The position numbers were made by a program, and so were the translations under genes. Positions 36,589-48,103 of a stretch of DNA of 64,000 bases are shown one piece after another. The first letter of the stretch is position 1. The number at the start of each line of letters is the position of its first letter. The notes below the pieces were generated by a model. It made no database searches. It had not been told where the DNA came from and saw only the letters and a program-made list of their open reading frames with translations. Source of the DNA: Neoscytalidium dimidiatum (Eukaryota; Ascomycota; Dothideomycetes; Botryosphaeriales; Botryosphaeriaceae); the NCBI GenBank assembly GCA_037367355.1, contig CM074697.1:992001-1056000 (forward strand), given 5' to 3'.

Positions 36589-37586
36589 GGTGGTCGTGAT
36601 GAGAGCCGCGCGCGATCGGGTTCGGGCTGAGAACGCAGGTAAGGCGCGACTGGAAGCAAGGGAGTTGGCAGATGTAGGTCGGACGGATTGGCGCCTCCGC
36701 ATGCCGATCCGCAAACGCCCTTAAGCCGAGGTCGTCAATGGCTGGCACATCATTCGATGCATCCCTGCGGCACCGGCGGCCTTTCCGTCGATGCGGCTGA
36801 GCGACCGCTCTGGACGGTGCGGCCGCCGTTCCCTGGCAGTTTTCGGGTCATTGAGGGACGAAACACCCTCAAGGCGTTGTGGCAGCTGTCGTGCTACGGC
36901 ACATTCTCCGGTACGGCGTAGGCGGGGATGGACGCCTGATTCCCCAGGCGAGCTGGTGTGAGCTTCTTGGTGGAGAGAAGGATGAGCGTTGGAGTGTGCG
37001 AGCCGGCAGAAAAAAACTGGAGAATTTTATGGCGCGGGAATCGCTTCGCGGCCGGAGAAACTGGAGCAGACCTGACGGGGAGCTCTGTACGCCACACGTG
37101 ACCAAGCCAGAGAATCCAACATCGCGGTTTTGCAGATTCGGTGCGCCGCCTGCAAAGGATAATTAGCGCATGCAAGGCTGATTGCATTCGCACCCGCTGT
37201 CGGGCCATCACACTGCCATTGCATGAGATTCGCACCGCGAAAGATTAACAATCACTCCACCAAATGTTACCCCGGCTCCATGGCAGGCAGTGAAGCATAT
37301 TGCAAAGCTTGCGGTATCTGGGACCGAAACGGAAGAGAGAGACGAGTCCTATCCTGTGTTTAGCTGTATCTTACTTCAATCCGGCATGAAACCCTTTTCT
37401 CGATTGCATGCTTTGAAATTTGAAATGTACGGCTATGGTGTTACTCCGCAAAACACATGCAACTGCAGTAAGACGATGGCCTTGTAGCCTCCCATAACCA
37501 ACTCCGTCGCTATGCTCTGAATCCCAACCCTTATAAGTCCTTTTCGTCGAGAATGATTCTAAATGCTTGATTTTAGCCGCCCGAGA
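36589..37586. other. Intergenic region
   Basis: About 1 kb between two minus-strand genes. It contains the promoter of the dehydrogenase gene and the 3' region of rpc37. Only short overlapping frames occur, none recognisable. Confidence 0.45.
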
Positions 37587-38930
37587 CTATTCTGCCTTGT
37601 CTGTGTTCTCCGCATGCTGTCCTGCATCCCGCTCGTGGCCGTCTTCCCCTAAGTCGGACTCGTCAGAGTCTTCAATGCGCTGCATTTGCTTCTTTGTTAA
37701 CGGTTTCTTCTTGGACCGTCCACTAGGATCATGACGCTCGGCGCTGATGGCGTCGAGGTATTGCTCGTTGGTCATCGAAGACTTTAGTTTCGCGGCGTTC
37801 TCTGTGTCGTGGACGAACATTTTCTCGTGATATGTCTCGAAGGCTTCATCGGCCTAGAATGTGTGAGTGTGGAGTTTGAATATATTACAGGGGCGGAATA
37901 ACATACCTCCTCATCGAAATATTTCAATTTAGTCCATTTCTCCTCCTGCGCGCGGAACAGAAATTCCTTGGATTGTATCGAATCGCTGTCCTCGTTCTTA
38001 ATGGTCATCTGAACGGCACGAGGTTCATTTGTTCTTGCGCCCTCAACGGCCTCCCGCTCTCTGCGGCGGTTGGCGTTGGCGAGCTCACGAATAGCATCCA
38101 GATGGTGGAATTGAGGGCGCATCTGGACAATACCGGAAATCTTCGTAAGATGGAGTTCTTTCCCCCGATAGGCGCCAAGCATGTAAATAGGCTTTCCAGG
38201 TTCATCTTTCATGATTTGTCCACCCAAAGTCTGTTTGTTGAGCACATGCCCTTTCTCATTCGCGTCATCGAAGCGTTGAAGGAGTTGTTCCACGCTATCT
38301 TCTTCCAATTCCATTTCCTGGATGTTGGCGCGGCCTGCTGCGCCAACTCTTGAGGGAACGGCATTCTTCGCAAGCCCGCTGAAGCCAGAAGCCAGACCAA
38401 AAGCACTTTCGCCGTTGTCCTGGGCGCGTCGCATAGCTTCGCCCCATTGCACACCTTTGCGCTTATCGTAGTTTCCATGAACATTGACTGGGACATCGAC
38501 CTCGATGAAGCCAGTCTTAGGCTTCATGCGCACCTCGACAGGCTTGGAATTGTAGCGATCGTTGTATGGTTGGTCCCTGCTACGGTTGGGATACTGCAGA
38601 AGGTAGATTTGCTCCTCGAGCTCCGGCGTGATAAAGACATCGTACTCCGCAATGACTGGATCGTCGTCGATATCCACTGCTGCAGCTGAAATGTTTGTCA
38701 GCTCCTTTACATGTGACAGAAGTCGCTCAAGCGCCAGTTACTTTGAAGCACTACTCATCGAACCTAATGGAGTGCAGGAAATATGGCTTTGGGCTAGAGA
38801 CTATGGTGGCGGCATGATGATTAAGGCGACATGATTCGTATTTTGGGTGAAGAGTGTGCTTTACGCACAAAATATGTATGCGCTCGTACATGATGGATAG
38901 GCAATGGGGAAGAGCTCACTTACGCGACAT
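37587..38930 (-). CDS. rpc37: RNA polymerase III subunit Rpc37/RPC5 (Sin-like)
   Basis: Subunit of the Pol III Rpc37-Rpc53 subcomplex involved in initiation, termination and reinitiation. The main exons on the minus strand are 38685-37907 and 37853-37587. The family start DDDPVIAEYDVFITPELEEQIYLLQYPNR is split here for length; later blocks are KTGFIEVDVPVN, YMLGAYRGKELHLTKISGIVQMRPQFHHLD and FLFRAQEEKWTKLKYFDEE. The tail is acidic and Lys-rich. No ATG lies between the stop and DIDDD, so I add a 7-nt first exon at 38930-38924 joined by a 238-nt intron with GTAAGT donor and CTGAC-N-CAG acceptor. Total 350 residues. The first exon is an inference from splice signals and phase. It is divergent from ddb1 across 315 bp. 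Confidence 0.85.
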
Positions 38931-39245
38931 GGTGGGCAGTGACGAAGCTTGCGGAGCAGGTGGAGTGCGGGTGCGTCTGTGTCAGAGAAAAAGTGCGGCG
39001 GCGAAGATGGAGAGCGATTTTAGTCATTGCCGTTGATTTGGCGAAGGGCCCGCACCAGCGGCGGCAACATAGATTAGAGATTCGCCCAAGAATCGCGTCA
39101 CTCGTCGCGTCGGCGTTAGCTTCAAAGTCCGGGGAAGCTTCGCGCAGCAGTGCCGCCTACTGCTGAGCTTCACCCCGCCGCTCCACGTCGTAATCACTTC
39201 CTCCTCTCCCTCCACCCCTGCTTTGTCCGACGCTCGGCGCCCAGC
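38931..39245. promoter_or_regulatory. Divergent promoter of rpc37 and ddb1
   Basis: 315 bp between divergent start codons. Two TCGCGT motifs lie near 39092-39110. No TATA-like element is obvious. Confidence 0.45.
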
Positions 39246-42200
39246 ATGGCCTATATCGTGCCAATTCACCGTCCGAGCAGCGTCAGGCACGCTATCAAGC
39301 TCAATCTTCTTGACCCAGATGAAGAAAGCCTTGTCGTCGCGTGCGTGAGCGCCCAAACTTCGCCTGCATGACGTCTTCGCCGCTGACCACCTCCCAGAAA
39401 ATCCAACCGCCTCGAAATATACCTCCAGTCCGAAGATGGCCTCATCCTCCACTATACTCAAGCCGTCTATGGCAAAGTTACCATGCTCAACAGGCTCCGG
39501 CCCGCACATGAGCCTACCGAGCATCTTTTCGTTGGAACCGATCGATATTATTATTTCACCATGGCCTGGAACCCGGAGGAAAAGCAGTTGAAGACGATCA
39601 AAACATATCAGGATGTAGCAGACAAAGCTGCACGCGACGTCCAGACTGGAGACAGAAGCCTGCTTGATCCGACGGGCAGGTTCATGACGTTGGAGCTTTA
39701 CGAAGGCATTGTCACCGTCGTCCCTCTGACCGAAAAGGGTAAAAGGAAGGGAGATCCGGAAGTCAGCGTCTTGGGCGAACCCGTTCCTTCCCGCATAGAG
39801 GAGATGTTCGTGCGCTCCTCCACCTTCCTTCACCGTAAATCGCCTGAGTCTGAGAAGCCTCTCATGGCTCTGCTTTATGAAGAAGATGAAGACAGCAAGA
39901 TTCGCTTGCGTCTGCGCCAGCTAGGCTTTCAAACTGCTGGCGCTGATGAGCAGGCCGTTGCTGCGTTGGAACTTGTTGAGGGTCTGAGGGAAGACCTAGA
40001 TCTCGGAGCAAGCCATTTGATACCCGTCCCTGGCCCATGTTATGGCGTGATCATACTCGGAGAAACATCCATAACCTACTTCAACGACTACACCAAAGCT
40101 CTTGTGAAGAAGCCTTTGGTGGAATCCACTATCTTCGTTGCATGGGAGCAAATTGACAACCAGCGATTCCTCCTCGCTGATGATTTTGGTGGCCTATACC
40201 TATTCATGTTGCTTCTTGAGGAGAGCAGTGGTGTGGTTGAGGGTTGGAGACTGGACAGGATAGGCGAAACATCAAGAGCTTCAGTCCTGATCTACCTGGA
40301 TGCAGGCCAGGTCTTTGTTGGCTCGCATGAAGGAGACTCGCAAGTCATCAGGATCACGGAAGGCTCTATTGAGATCGTTCAGACCTTTCACAATATCGCG
40401 CCAATATTGGACTTCACCGTCATGGATATGGGCAACAGATCCGGAGAAGGCCAGAGCAACGAGTACTCGTCCGGCCAAGCTCGTATTGTAACGGGAAGTG
40501 GCGCGTTCAAGGACGGAAGCCTTCGAAGCGTGCGCAGTGGAGTTGGACTGGAAGATCAGGGCGCAATTGGTGATCTGGGAAGCATATCAAATATCTTCGC
40601 CTTCTCATCCACAGCGTCTGGAGAGCACGACGACACGTTACTGGTCTCTCTCGTAAATGAGTCTCGGGTTTTCTGTGTCGATGCGGAAGGCGCGTTGGAA
40701 GAAAGAGACGCTTTCAAAGGCTTGCAGCTTGCAGAGAGTACTTTGATGGCCAGAAATATTCCCGGTAGCCGGCTTCTTCAGGTCACGCACTCCACTGTGA
40801 GACTAACAGATCTTGAGAACGATATGCTGGTTTCAGAATGGCATGCGCCAGGTGGTGAGACAATAACTGATGTGGATTCGAACGACCATTTCGTTGTTCT
40901 GTCTATAGGAGGAGTTCGTGCCGTTGTCCTTTCGATTGCAGACACCATCCAAGTGACTGCGGAAAAGGAATTTGGCGCAGACAGTCAGCTCTCTTGCGTA
41001 GCGATCCCCCAGTCAGCCGATAAAATCTGCTTTGTTGGGTTCTGGCAAAATTGTACGGTCGCTATCCTGAGTCTCGATGGGCTGCAGACTATTGAGACAA
41101 TTAGTCTCAGTGACGAAGGCTCCTCTGTTCCACGTTCGTTGCTTCTCACACAGATCTTCGCGGACCAACCTCCAACGCTTTTCATTGCTACCGCCGACGG
41201 CAATGTGGTGACTTTCTCTATGGATCCGTCTACATTTGCGTTGTCAGGAAGGAAGAGCACTGTGCTTGGAACCCAACAGGCAAACTTCAGAGCTCTACCT
41301 CGTGGAAATGGACTCTTTAACGTTTTCGCCACCTGCGAGCATCCTAGTCTAATATACGGGTCTGAGGGTCGTCTGGTGTACTCAGCAGTTACAGCCGAAA
41401 AGGCGACTTGTGTCTGCCCTTTCAATGCCGAGGCGTACCCCCAATCTATTGCGATTGCCGCGTCTGGAGATTTGCACCTGGCAGTTGTGGATGAAGAAAG
41501 AAGAACGCACGTACAGACATTACACGTCAACGAGACGGTCAGGAGAATCGCTTATTCACCGCACCTCAAGGCGTTCGGGCTTGGAACTATTAAACGGGAG
41601 CTGAGGGATCGCGAAGAAGTTGTACAGGGCCACTTCAGGCTTGCAGACGAGGTCGTCTTCAAGGAGTTGGACAGTTTTGAGATGAACGAGTACGAGATTG
41701 TCGAGTGCGTCATCCGGGCTGAGCTCGACGATGGGAATGGAGAGACAGCCGAGCGCTTCATTGTCGGCACGTCTTTTTTGGTGGAGGAGGAGGAGGAGCA
41801 AGGAAGCACGAGAGGCCGCATACTAGTGTTCGAGGTCACCGAAGACAGACAACTGAAGGTGATCGCCGAGATTTCGACTAAGGGGGCCTGCAGATGTCTT
41901 GCTATGGTAGATGGCAAGATTGTGGCGGGCTTGATCAAGACAGTGAGTCGTCAACATCATACCAAAAGCGCTCCAATCACGATTCAAGAGTGTTAACGCC
42001 GTACAGGTTGTCGTTTACTCCTTCGAATACTCGACCCCCAGCACACCTTTTCTGGTAAAGAAAGCCAGCTTTCGAACTTCGACCGCGCCGATAGATATCA
42101 CGGTTACTGGAAATCAGATTGCAGTCGCTGATCTCATCAAGTCGGTATCTGTTCTGGAATACAAAGCAGGCTCGGGTGATCAGAACGATGAGCTGAGAGA

Positions 42201-42819
42201 GGTTGCTCGCCATGTCCAAGTCAGTTGGAGTATGGCTCTGGCAGAAGTCAACGAGAACACTTACCTGCAGGCCGACGCAGAGGGCAATCTGATCCTCCTA
42301 GAGCGCGATGTGAGCGGTGTGACAGAGGAGGACAGGAAGAGGTTAATGCTCAGAGGTGATATGCTGCTCGGTGAGCAAGTCAACCGCATTAGGCGCATCG
42401 ACATGACCACTGTGTCCGACGCCCCGGTCATCCCGAGGGCATTCTTTGCTACGGTAAGTTTTCAGTTTCCCCTTTTATTTGCTAAGCTGAAAGTAACGAT
42501 GTTCTCGCTGTAGGTTGAGGGATCTATTTACCTCTTCGCACTCATCGCGGCTTCGAAGGTCGACCTTCTCATTCGCTTGCAATCACAGTTGGCAGGGTTG
42601 GTAAAGAGTCCTGGTAACTACCCTTTCCTCAAATATCGTGCTTTCAAGAATCAAGTTCGTGAAGAGGACGAGCCGAATCGCTTCGTCGATGGCGATCTCA
42701 TCGAACGCTTCCTCGACCTCAAATCCCAGGAGCAGGAGGAAGTAGTGAAGGGCGTCTACGCAGATATAGATGTAGAAGAAGTAAGGGCGCTAGTGGAGAC
42801 GCTGCGCAGGCTTCGTTAA
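39246..42819 (+). CDS. ddb1: DDB1-like UV-damaged DNA-binding protein / Cul4 adaptor
   Basis: Triple beta-propeller adaptor of Cul4 ubiquitin ligases, used in nucleotide excision repair, chromatin regulation and, in Neurospora, heterochromatin formation. Exons 39246-39340, 39398-41942, 42007-42453 and 42514-42819 give 1130 residues, close to animal and fungal DDB1. Recognised from the start MAYIVPIHRPSSVRHAI, the block KSNRLEIYLQSEDGL and YGKVTMLNRLRP, the LIPVPGPCYGVIILGE segment, RRIAYSPHLKAFGLGTI, LIKSVSVLEYK and VARHVQVSWSMALAEV, and the C-terminal FVDGDLIERFLDL and VRALVETLRRLR. The length and these blocks separate it from the related splicing factor Rse1 and from CPSF-A. The first intron (57 nt) joins VVA to KSNRLEI in phase. 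Confidence 0.95.
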
Positions 42820-43112
42820 CAGCCTCGCGTGAATTATGATAGATAAGGGACAGTTCATTTGCAAATGATCTGTGGCAAGGCATTCTTTGGGTTCAGCTCA
42901 CGAAGAAACGAGTGAGCGAATGACTCTCGGCAGGGCCGCACGACTAAATCAGAAAGAGTAGATGCACTTCATCCCATGACTTGGTTGAGTCAGACATCAC
43001 CTGTTAGTGAAGATTGATCATCTGTGCCGCGGGTGGAATGTTGCGAGCGCTTCCTCCAATAAGTGACTGGGTATATATTATGTACAGGTTATATAAACGT
43101 GTGTTTGCCAGA

Positions 43113-43924
43113 TCAATGCACCTCGATTACCGATACTGTACTATGAACAGTCACCTTTACGCCTTTTCCCAGAGCCGGGACATAGCTCATCTTTTCCATC
43201 AACTGCGGCTGTGGTATGGAATCGAATTGTTCCTTCTCGTCCATACGTATTATGAGTGTCTGTCTCTTAGAGAGAGGTCCCTCCGCAGGGAAAAGTTTGT
43301 CGGATGCATCCAGGTTGAGGGGCGGGAGCTGGGGTGGAGCGTCACCGTTGTCGTATGGACGGTATGGTGGAGGCCGAGACCGGCGCCGTTGGGCCTTCTC
43401 GTCTTCGAGCTGCTCCAGTACTAGCTGTAAAGGATCCGCCGCAGAAGTTTTGTGTGAGAACTGAGGTTTGGATACGCAAGGGAGTGAAGGTGGAGAGCTC
43501 GGAGCGCTGGTACGAGGAGAGTCCGACATCACGTAGACTGTACGGACGGTCTTCCAGACGGTGCTGAAGATGGCATGACACCAGACGAGGGGCATGATGG
43601 AGTAATAGGTCATACACCCCGTAACCTCGTGTATACAGTGGCCGGGCATTTTTCGAAGATAAGGATGTAGTCACGCAGACGTAGCGCGGAGTTGAAAGGT
43701 GTGGACCCGGGCTGCGGGGAGCAGAAGGAGCGAGAAGATTAAGAGGCTTTCACCGCAAGCGCGTGGGTGGCAAGAAGAGACACAACGCAGGCGGTCTTCC
43801 TGAATGGCCAAGGAGATATGAGGGATGAGCCATCCTGGCTCCGCGAGACGGACGATATTTTCATAGGAAGTCTGGATGTATTAGCCAACTGTAAGGCTTG
43901 CAACATCTCGTGCCCTTGATGCAT
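43113..43924 (-). CDS. Hypothetical small membrane protein, structure uncertain
   Basis: I do not recognise this family. A plausible first exon (43924-43754) starts MHQGHEMLQALQLANTSRL and ends in a hydrophobic segment (TACVVSLLATHALA). A 42-nt intron then leads to PGSTPFNSALRLRDYILIF, and the frame should continue to a second hydrophobic segment (CMTYYSIMPLVWCHAIFSTV), after which comes a Ser/Pro-rich, charged tail with DPLQLVLEQLEDEKAQRRR that ends at 43113. To join the two hydrophobic parts the frame must shift by one base at a GGGG string (about 43618-43621), so the model may be wrong or the sequence may carry an indel. It converges with ddb1. Confidence 0.35.
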
Positions 43925-43969
43925 CGGATATGTCCAGAAGAGGAAATGCTCTTCCGTTACCTGCGCCAC

Positions 43970-45701
43970 GGGAGAGTGGTGGGATGGTGGTATGGAATCG
44001 TCAAGAACAGTTTTTAATCATCTGATGAACTGAAAGCGAGTGTTTCCGGAAGTGTTGGGGGCTGTTGGTCGGGTTCGAGCAGGGTCTGCGGACCCTTGAG
44101 GGGCGGGCCGGTAGTGTCCAAACGCAGGTAAGACAGACGACTCGCATGTCATGATCTAAATTCTCACCGTGGCACCCGACGCATAACTTTGTCCATACTC
44201 ACCAAGATCATAAGGACCGGGGAGGCGTGTATCATGCTTCAGAGCAGACAGTCACAACTTTTGGCGCGCTAGAGGCTACCTCCGCGCCGGCGGCGATAAG
44301 CAGTCGACGATTGCCACGAGCATCCACGGGCTGACCCAAGTTTAGAAAGCTTGTCTGAGTTGGTGAATCCGTTAGTGGCAGGAAATCCAGTGAGCAAGTC
44401 TAGATGTGGCTGGCTGTTCGCAGCTCCGGACAAGTGGGAGCCTCAGAGTCGCCTGAGGTTTCAGCGCCGGGGGGGCCAACCCAGCTTCCTTTTCCTGGCG
44501 CAGACGGTGCAGATGGTGGTATCCTTGGTGAAATGGAGGAGAGATGCTCAGGATGGCAGGAATGATCTTAAGATAGAGAGGATCAAAGAATAAGGAAACG
44601 GTGTCAATGGGGGCGGAGACATCGCTTCGGCTGCAAATGGCAAGGAAGAAAGGCGCAAGGGTTGCGTGGGGGGCTCTCGCACAGCCCCGCCCACCCAAGC
44701 CCAGAACAGCACCTTCACCACACCCTCACCTCGACACCTGCATGTTCCCAGAAGACAGTCTTTGTATAATGATTCGCCCGATGCTACACCAGCACTGCCC
44801 TGTACCTACCGGTCCATCCATCAGCTCGACTTACAGACCCTGGCGCCGAGCCAACAGCCCATCCCGCCCGCCCCGCGCCTGTCCCACGAGCTGAGCACTA
44901 GTCTACCGCCAAAATAGCACCACACTCGCTGTTTTGCTACCACATGGCAGGGGTGCACCTGCAGTAGCCGAATCCTAGCCGTCCCGCCCGCCCATCTACC
45001 CGCACACGCCATCCTGCCGATCTGCAGCCAAACATCCAGCCAACAACATCCATGCTCGCTGGATCCTACCAGCCCCCAGCCCCATTGGACGGTAGCATTG
45101 CGCAATCTTCTAATCTGGTCTCTTAGCAGCCATTGGATCATGTTCGCGAAACCTCTTCTGATTACATCCGAGCCCGCCAGGACCATCAACCTCAGGTAAC
45201 AACTTTGACGCCCGCTTCTGCACCATGCTGCAGCCCGAAATGTCCGTCATTAGCGAGCTTGGCCTCAGGCAATGTGGCTTGCGCAGAACTCCATCCCTAG
45301 TCTTGAAAGAAGACGCAGGCCTCGGCCATCTGTTGCCTGCTTTGGATGTCGCCTTATTTTCGAAATCACTCGTGTTGTCCACTTCCAGAAATACGTACCA
45401 ACCCTGCTCGCTTCCTTCTCGCCAGAGCTGGACCTCGGCCCCATTCCTTCTTTACTTTTCTTATTTATCAAACATTTGGCCTGTGCTGTGACCTTGTTAT
45501 CATCCTCGATCTCGTTAGCTTGTGATGGTGTAGGTGCAGTGCGTCGTGAGTACTTGGCGATCATCCTCATATGCCCGTTGCTGACCATGCCCAGTGATCT
45601 GAAAAACAGCCCTCGCCACTATTTCCAGCACTCGCCTACCGCCGAACAAAGCCGGGTCGGTGCCCAAGGTGCACCTGCGCTCAGCTGAAGCGCCTGTCAA
45701 C
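43970..45701. other. Intergenic region upstream of the MFS transporter
   Basis: 1.7 kb with several frames of 70-140 codons on both strands, none recognisable. The proximal part likely contains the transporter leader with a possible 5' UTR intron (45546-45594). Confidence 0.4.
45546..45594 (+). other. Possible 5' UTR intron of the MFS gene
   Basis: 49 nt beginning GTGAGT and ending GCTGAC-N7-CAG, all three splice elements well matched, 107 bp upstream of the proposed ATG at 45702. Inference from motifs only. Confidence 0.35.
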
Positions 45702-47600
45702 ATGACCCATAACACGCACATAAAATCTCATTCAACTTCCGAAACAAGCCTGTCCCGTTTCTCTTGCTGGTCCATGAACGCGTCCGACATGCCCGAGAGC
45801 AAGAAGGTTTCCGCTACGAACCCGTCAGGATGGCGTTTCTGGGCGGCTTTTACCTGCCTCTGCGTTGTTAACCTTGTCTGCGCTTTGGATGCTACTTCGC
45901 TCTCTGTCGCTCTCCCCGTAAGTCAAACCTGTCCATCCCCAAAATCGTATGAACTCGAACTGAGAAGCATTCCTCCAGATAATTGCCAAAGCTCTCAACG
46001 GTTCTGGCGTCGAGGCGTTCTGGAGTGGTACCTCTTTCCTCCTGACTGCCACCGTCTTCCAACCCAGCTTCGCCGCCCTGTCCCATGTTTTCGGACGCAA
46101 GCCAATGTTGCTAGTCGCGCTCACCTTCTTCACTGCCGGTGCCATAGTGGGAGCCATCAGCAAAGACTTCGCGACTCTCCTTGCCGGACGCTCGGTTCAA
46201 GGAGTTGGTGGAGGCGGAATCCAGGCCTTAACCAACGTCGTCATCACTGACATGATACCGCTCAAGGAACGCGGCAAATATCTCGGCATCATCACTATGA
46301 ACTGGGCAATTGGCAGCGTTGCCGGCCCTATCATTGGCGGAGTGCTTGCGGAGAAAGCTTCCTGGGTATGATTTCCCCCTCTTCAATCCCCACAGCATTG
46401 ACCGTTCTCCGACTGACCCTCGTTCCTCCAGAGATGGATATTCTGGCTTAACCTCCCGTTCTGCGCTGTGGCCTACATCATGATCCCCATCTTCTTGAAC
46501 TTGAAATACAAGCCCGGAAATTTCATCGAAAAGCTGAAGCAGGTCGACTGGGTGGGGTCCGTACTGTTCGTAGGAGCCACGACCTCTCTCCTCATCCCAA
46601 TCACTTGGGTAAATAAAAAACCTCCGGCCCTATAGTATCGAAACCACTAACACTCTATCCTCAGGGCGGCACTATGTACCCCTGGACCCACTGGCGCACA
46701 ATTGCACCCCTCGCAGCCGGTGTTGCTGGCCTCCTTCTCTTCTCCCTCTGGTCACGGTTCATGACGAAGAACCCCATCCTGTCCGCCAGCCTCTTCAAAT
46801 CCCGCACCTCCCTCTCCAACTACTTCAGTATCGTGGTACACGGCATGTTCCAGTGGAGCGTGCTCTACTACATGCCGCTCTACTTTGAATCTGCTCAGTC
46901 CCTCTCGCCTATACAGTCTGGGATCGCCCTTTTCCCTTGGACCTTCACCATCGCGCCCACCGCCGTCATCATCGGTGTGCTCATCGCGCGCACGGGGCGC
47001 TACCGCTGGGCCATCTGGAGTGGCTGGGTCCTGACAGCCGCCGGCGTGGGGCTCCTCATCCTCTTCCGCGCCGACACGCCCGCCTCAACTTGGATCCCGC
47101 TCGCCCTCGTCTCCGGTCTGGGGCTGGGCGTCCTCTATCCCGCCATGAGCCTGTGCAACCAAGCTGCGGCCGCCGACGTCGACATGGCGGCAGCCGCCGC
47201 CCTCAACCCGTTCTTCCGCAACTACGGCCAGATGCTGGGCGTTGCGGTGGGCGGTGCTGTCGTGCAGAACTTCATGCGCCGCAACCTGGAATCCTCGGCG
47301 GACAGGGCGCTGGCGGAGCGCGCGGCCCAGATCAGCAAGGACATCAGCGCGTTGGTCGAGCGCGTTAAGGACATGCGGAACGGCAGCCCGGTCGACCAGG
47401 CGCTGCGCGTGGAGCTGATCGACGCGTACTGCAACTCCCTGCGCATGCTGTGGATCGTCATGGGCGTGCTGGCGTGCGTCGCGCTGCTAGCCAGCGTCAT
47501 ATTCACCAAGGCCTACTCACTTGAGCGCGATTTGGAGACGGACCAGGGCTTCGTCAACACTGTGAAGAAGGTTGGCGATGAGGAGGAGGAAGAGAAGTGA
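45702..47600 (+). CDS. MFS drug:H+ antiporter (DHA2-like efflux pump)
   Basis: Proton-coupled efflux transporter of the plasma membrane, in the 14-helix drug-resistance branch; the substrate is unknown. Exons 45702-45917, 45979-46365, 46432-46608 and 46665-47600 encode 571 residues with matching phases. The first helix has VCALDATSLSVALP, the DHA2 motif D1. Motif A is LSHVFGRKPMLL between helices 2 and 3, motif B-like sequence is LAGRSVQGVGGGGIQAL, and the antiporter motif C is WAIGSVAGPIIGGVLAE. The C-terminal half has PLYFESAQSLSPIQSGIALFP and ALNPFFRNYGQMLGVAVGGAV, typical of fungal exporters. The tail is acidic and ends EEEEEK. A second ATG at 45775 could be the true start. No siderophore, polyketide or peptide synthetase genes flank it, so a metabolite-export role cannot be assumed. 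Confidence 0.92.
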
Positions 47601-48103
47601 TTTCTTTCAACTTTTTCTCTTAGGCATACCCCCCCTCCCTCTCTTTCCCCTCTTTCTCTCGCTCTTCCCGTCAAGTTCTATGTTCTTGTCAGCTCCCCGC
47701 CCCGCTCGGACATCGTCTCTTACCATTGATTAGTCTTTTCCAGTGCTCTTCACACGACTAGAACTATGTAGATCGATGATGTTATGTGGCATCGGACACG
47801 TAGCCTAAGACGAAATGTATATGTATTTCAAAGTGAGTTGCAATAAATGTATGCATCACTCGTGGTATTCGCGTCTACCTTATCATTACTACCCGAACCC
47901 ATAATAGCACAGCGCCGTGAATCAGGGGCTACAAGAAGGTATCGTCCACGCAGAGGTGTTGCTCGAGCTTCTGAAACTCAAATCAGTAGTACCATTATGC
48001 TACAGGAGAACGCAAGCAGTCATTCGTGTAAACAGAGACTCATGGCTCATTACAGCAATGGCGACACACTTTCTCGCGATGCTCTATCAAGGGAGGACAC
48101 GAC
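47601..48103. other. Convergent 3' region
   Basis: 503 bp between the convergent MFS and fig4 genes. C/T-rich directly after the MFS stop. Holds both 3' untranslated regions; nothing else seen. Confidence 0.5.

Noticed and set aside
39024..39833. Minus-strand frame of 269 codons
   Set aside because: Antisense to the 5' part of ddb1; no family resemblance.
18904..47600. A secondary-metabolite cluster (GMC oxidoreductase, haloperoxidase, MFS pump, Zn2Cys6 factors)
   Set aside because: These genes are scattered among housekeeping genes over 45 kb and no polyketide synthase, NRPS, terpene or RiPP gene is present.
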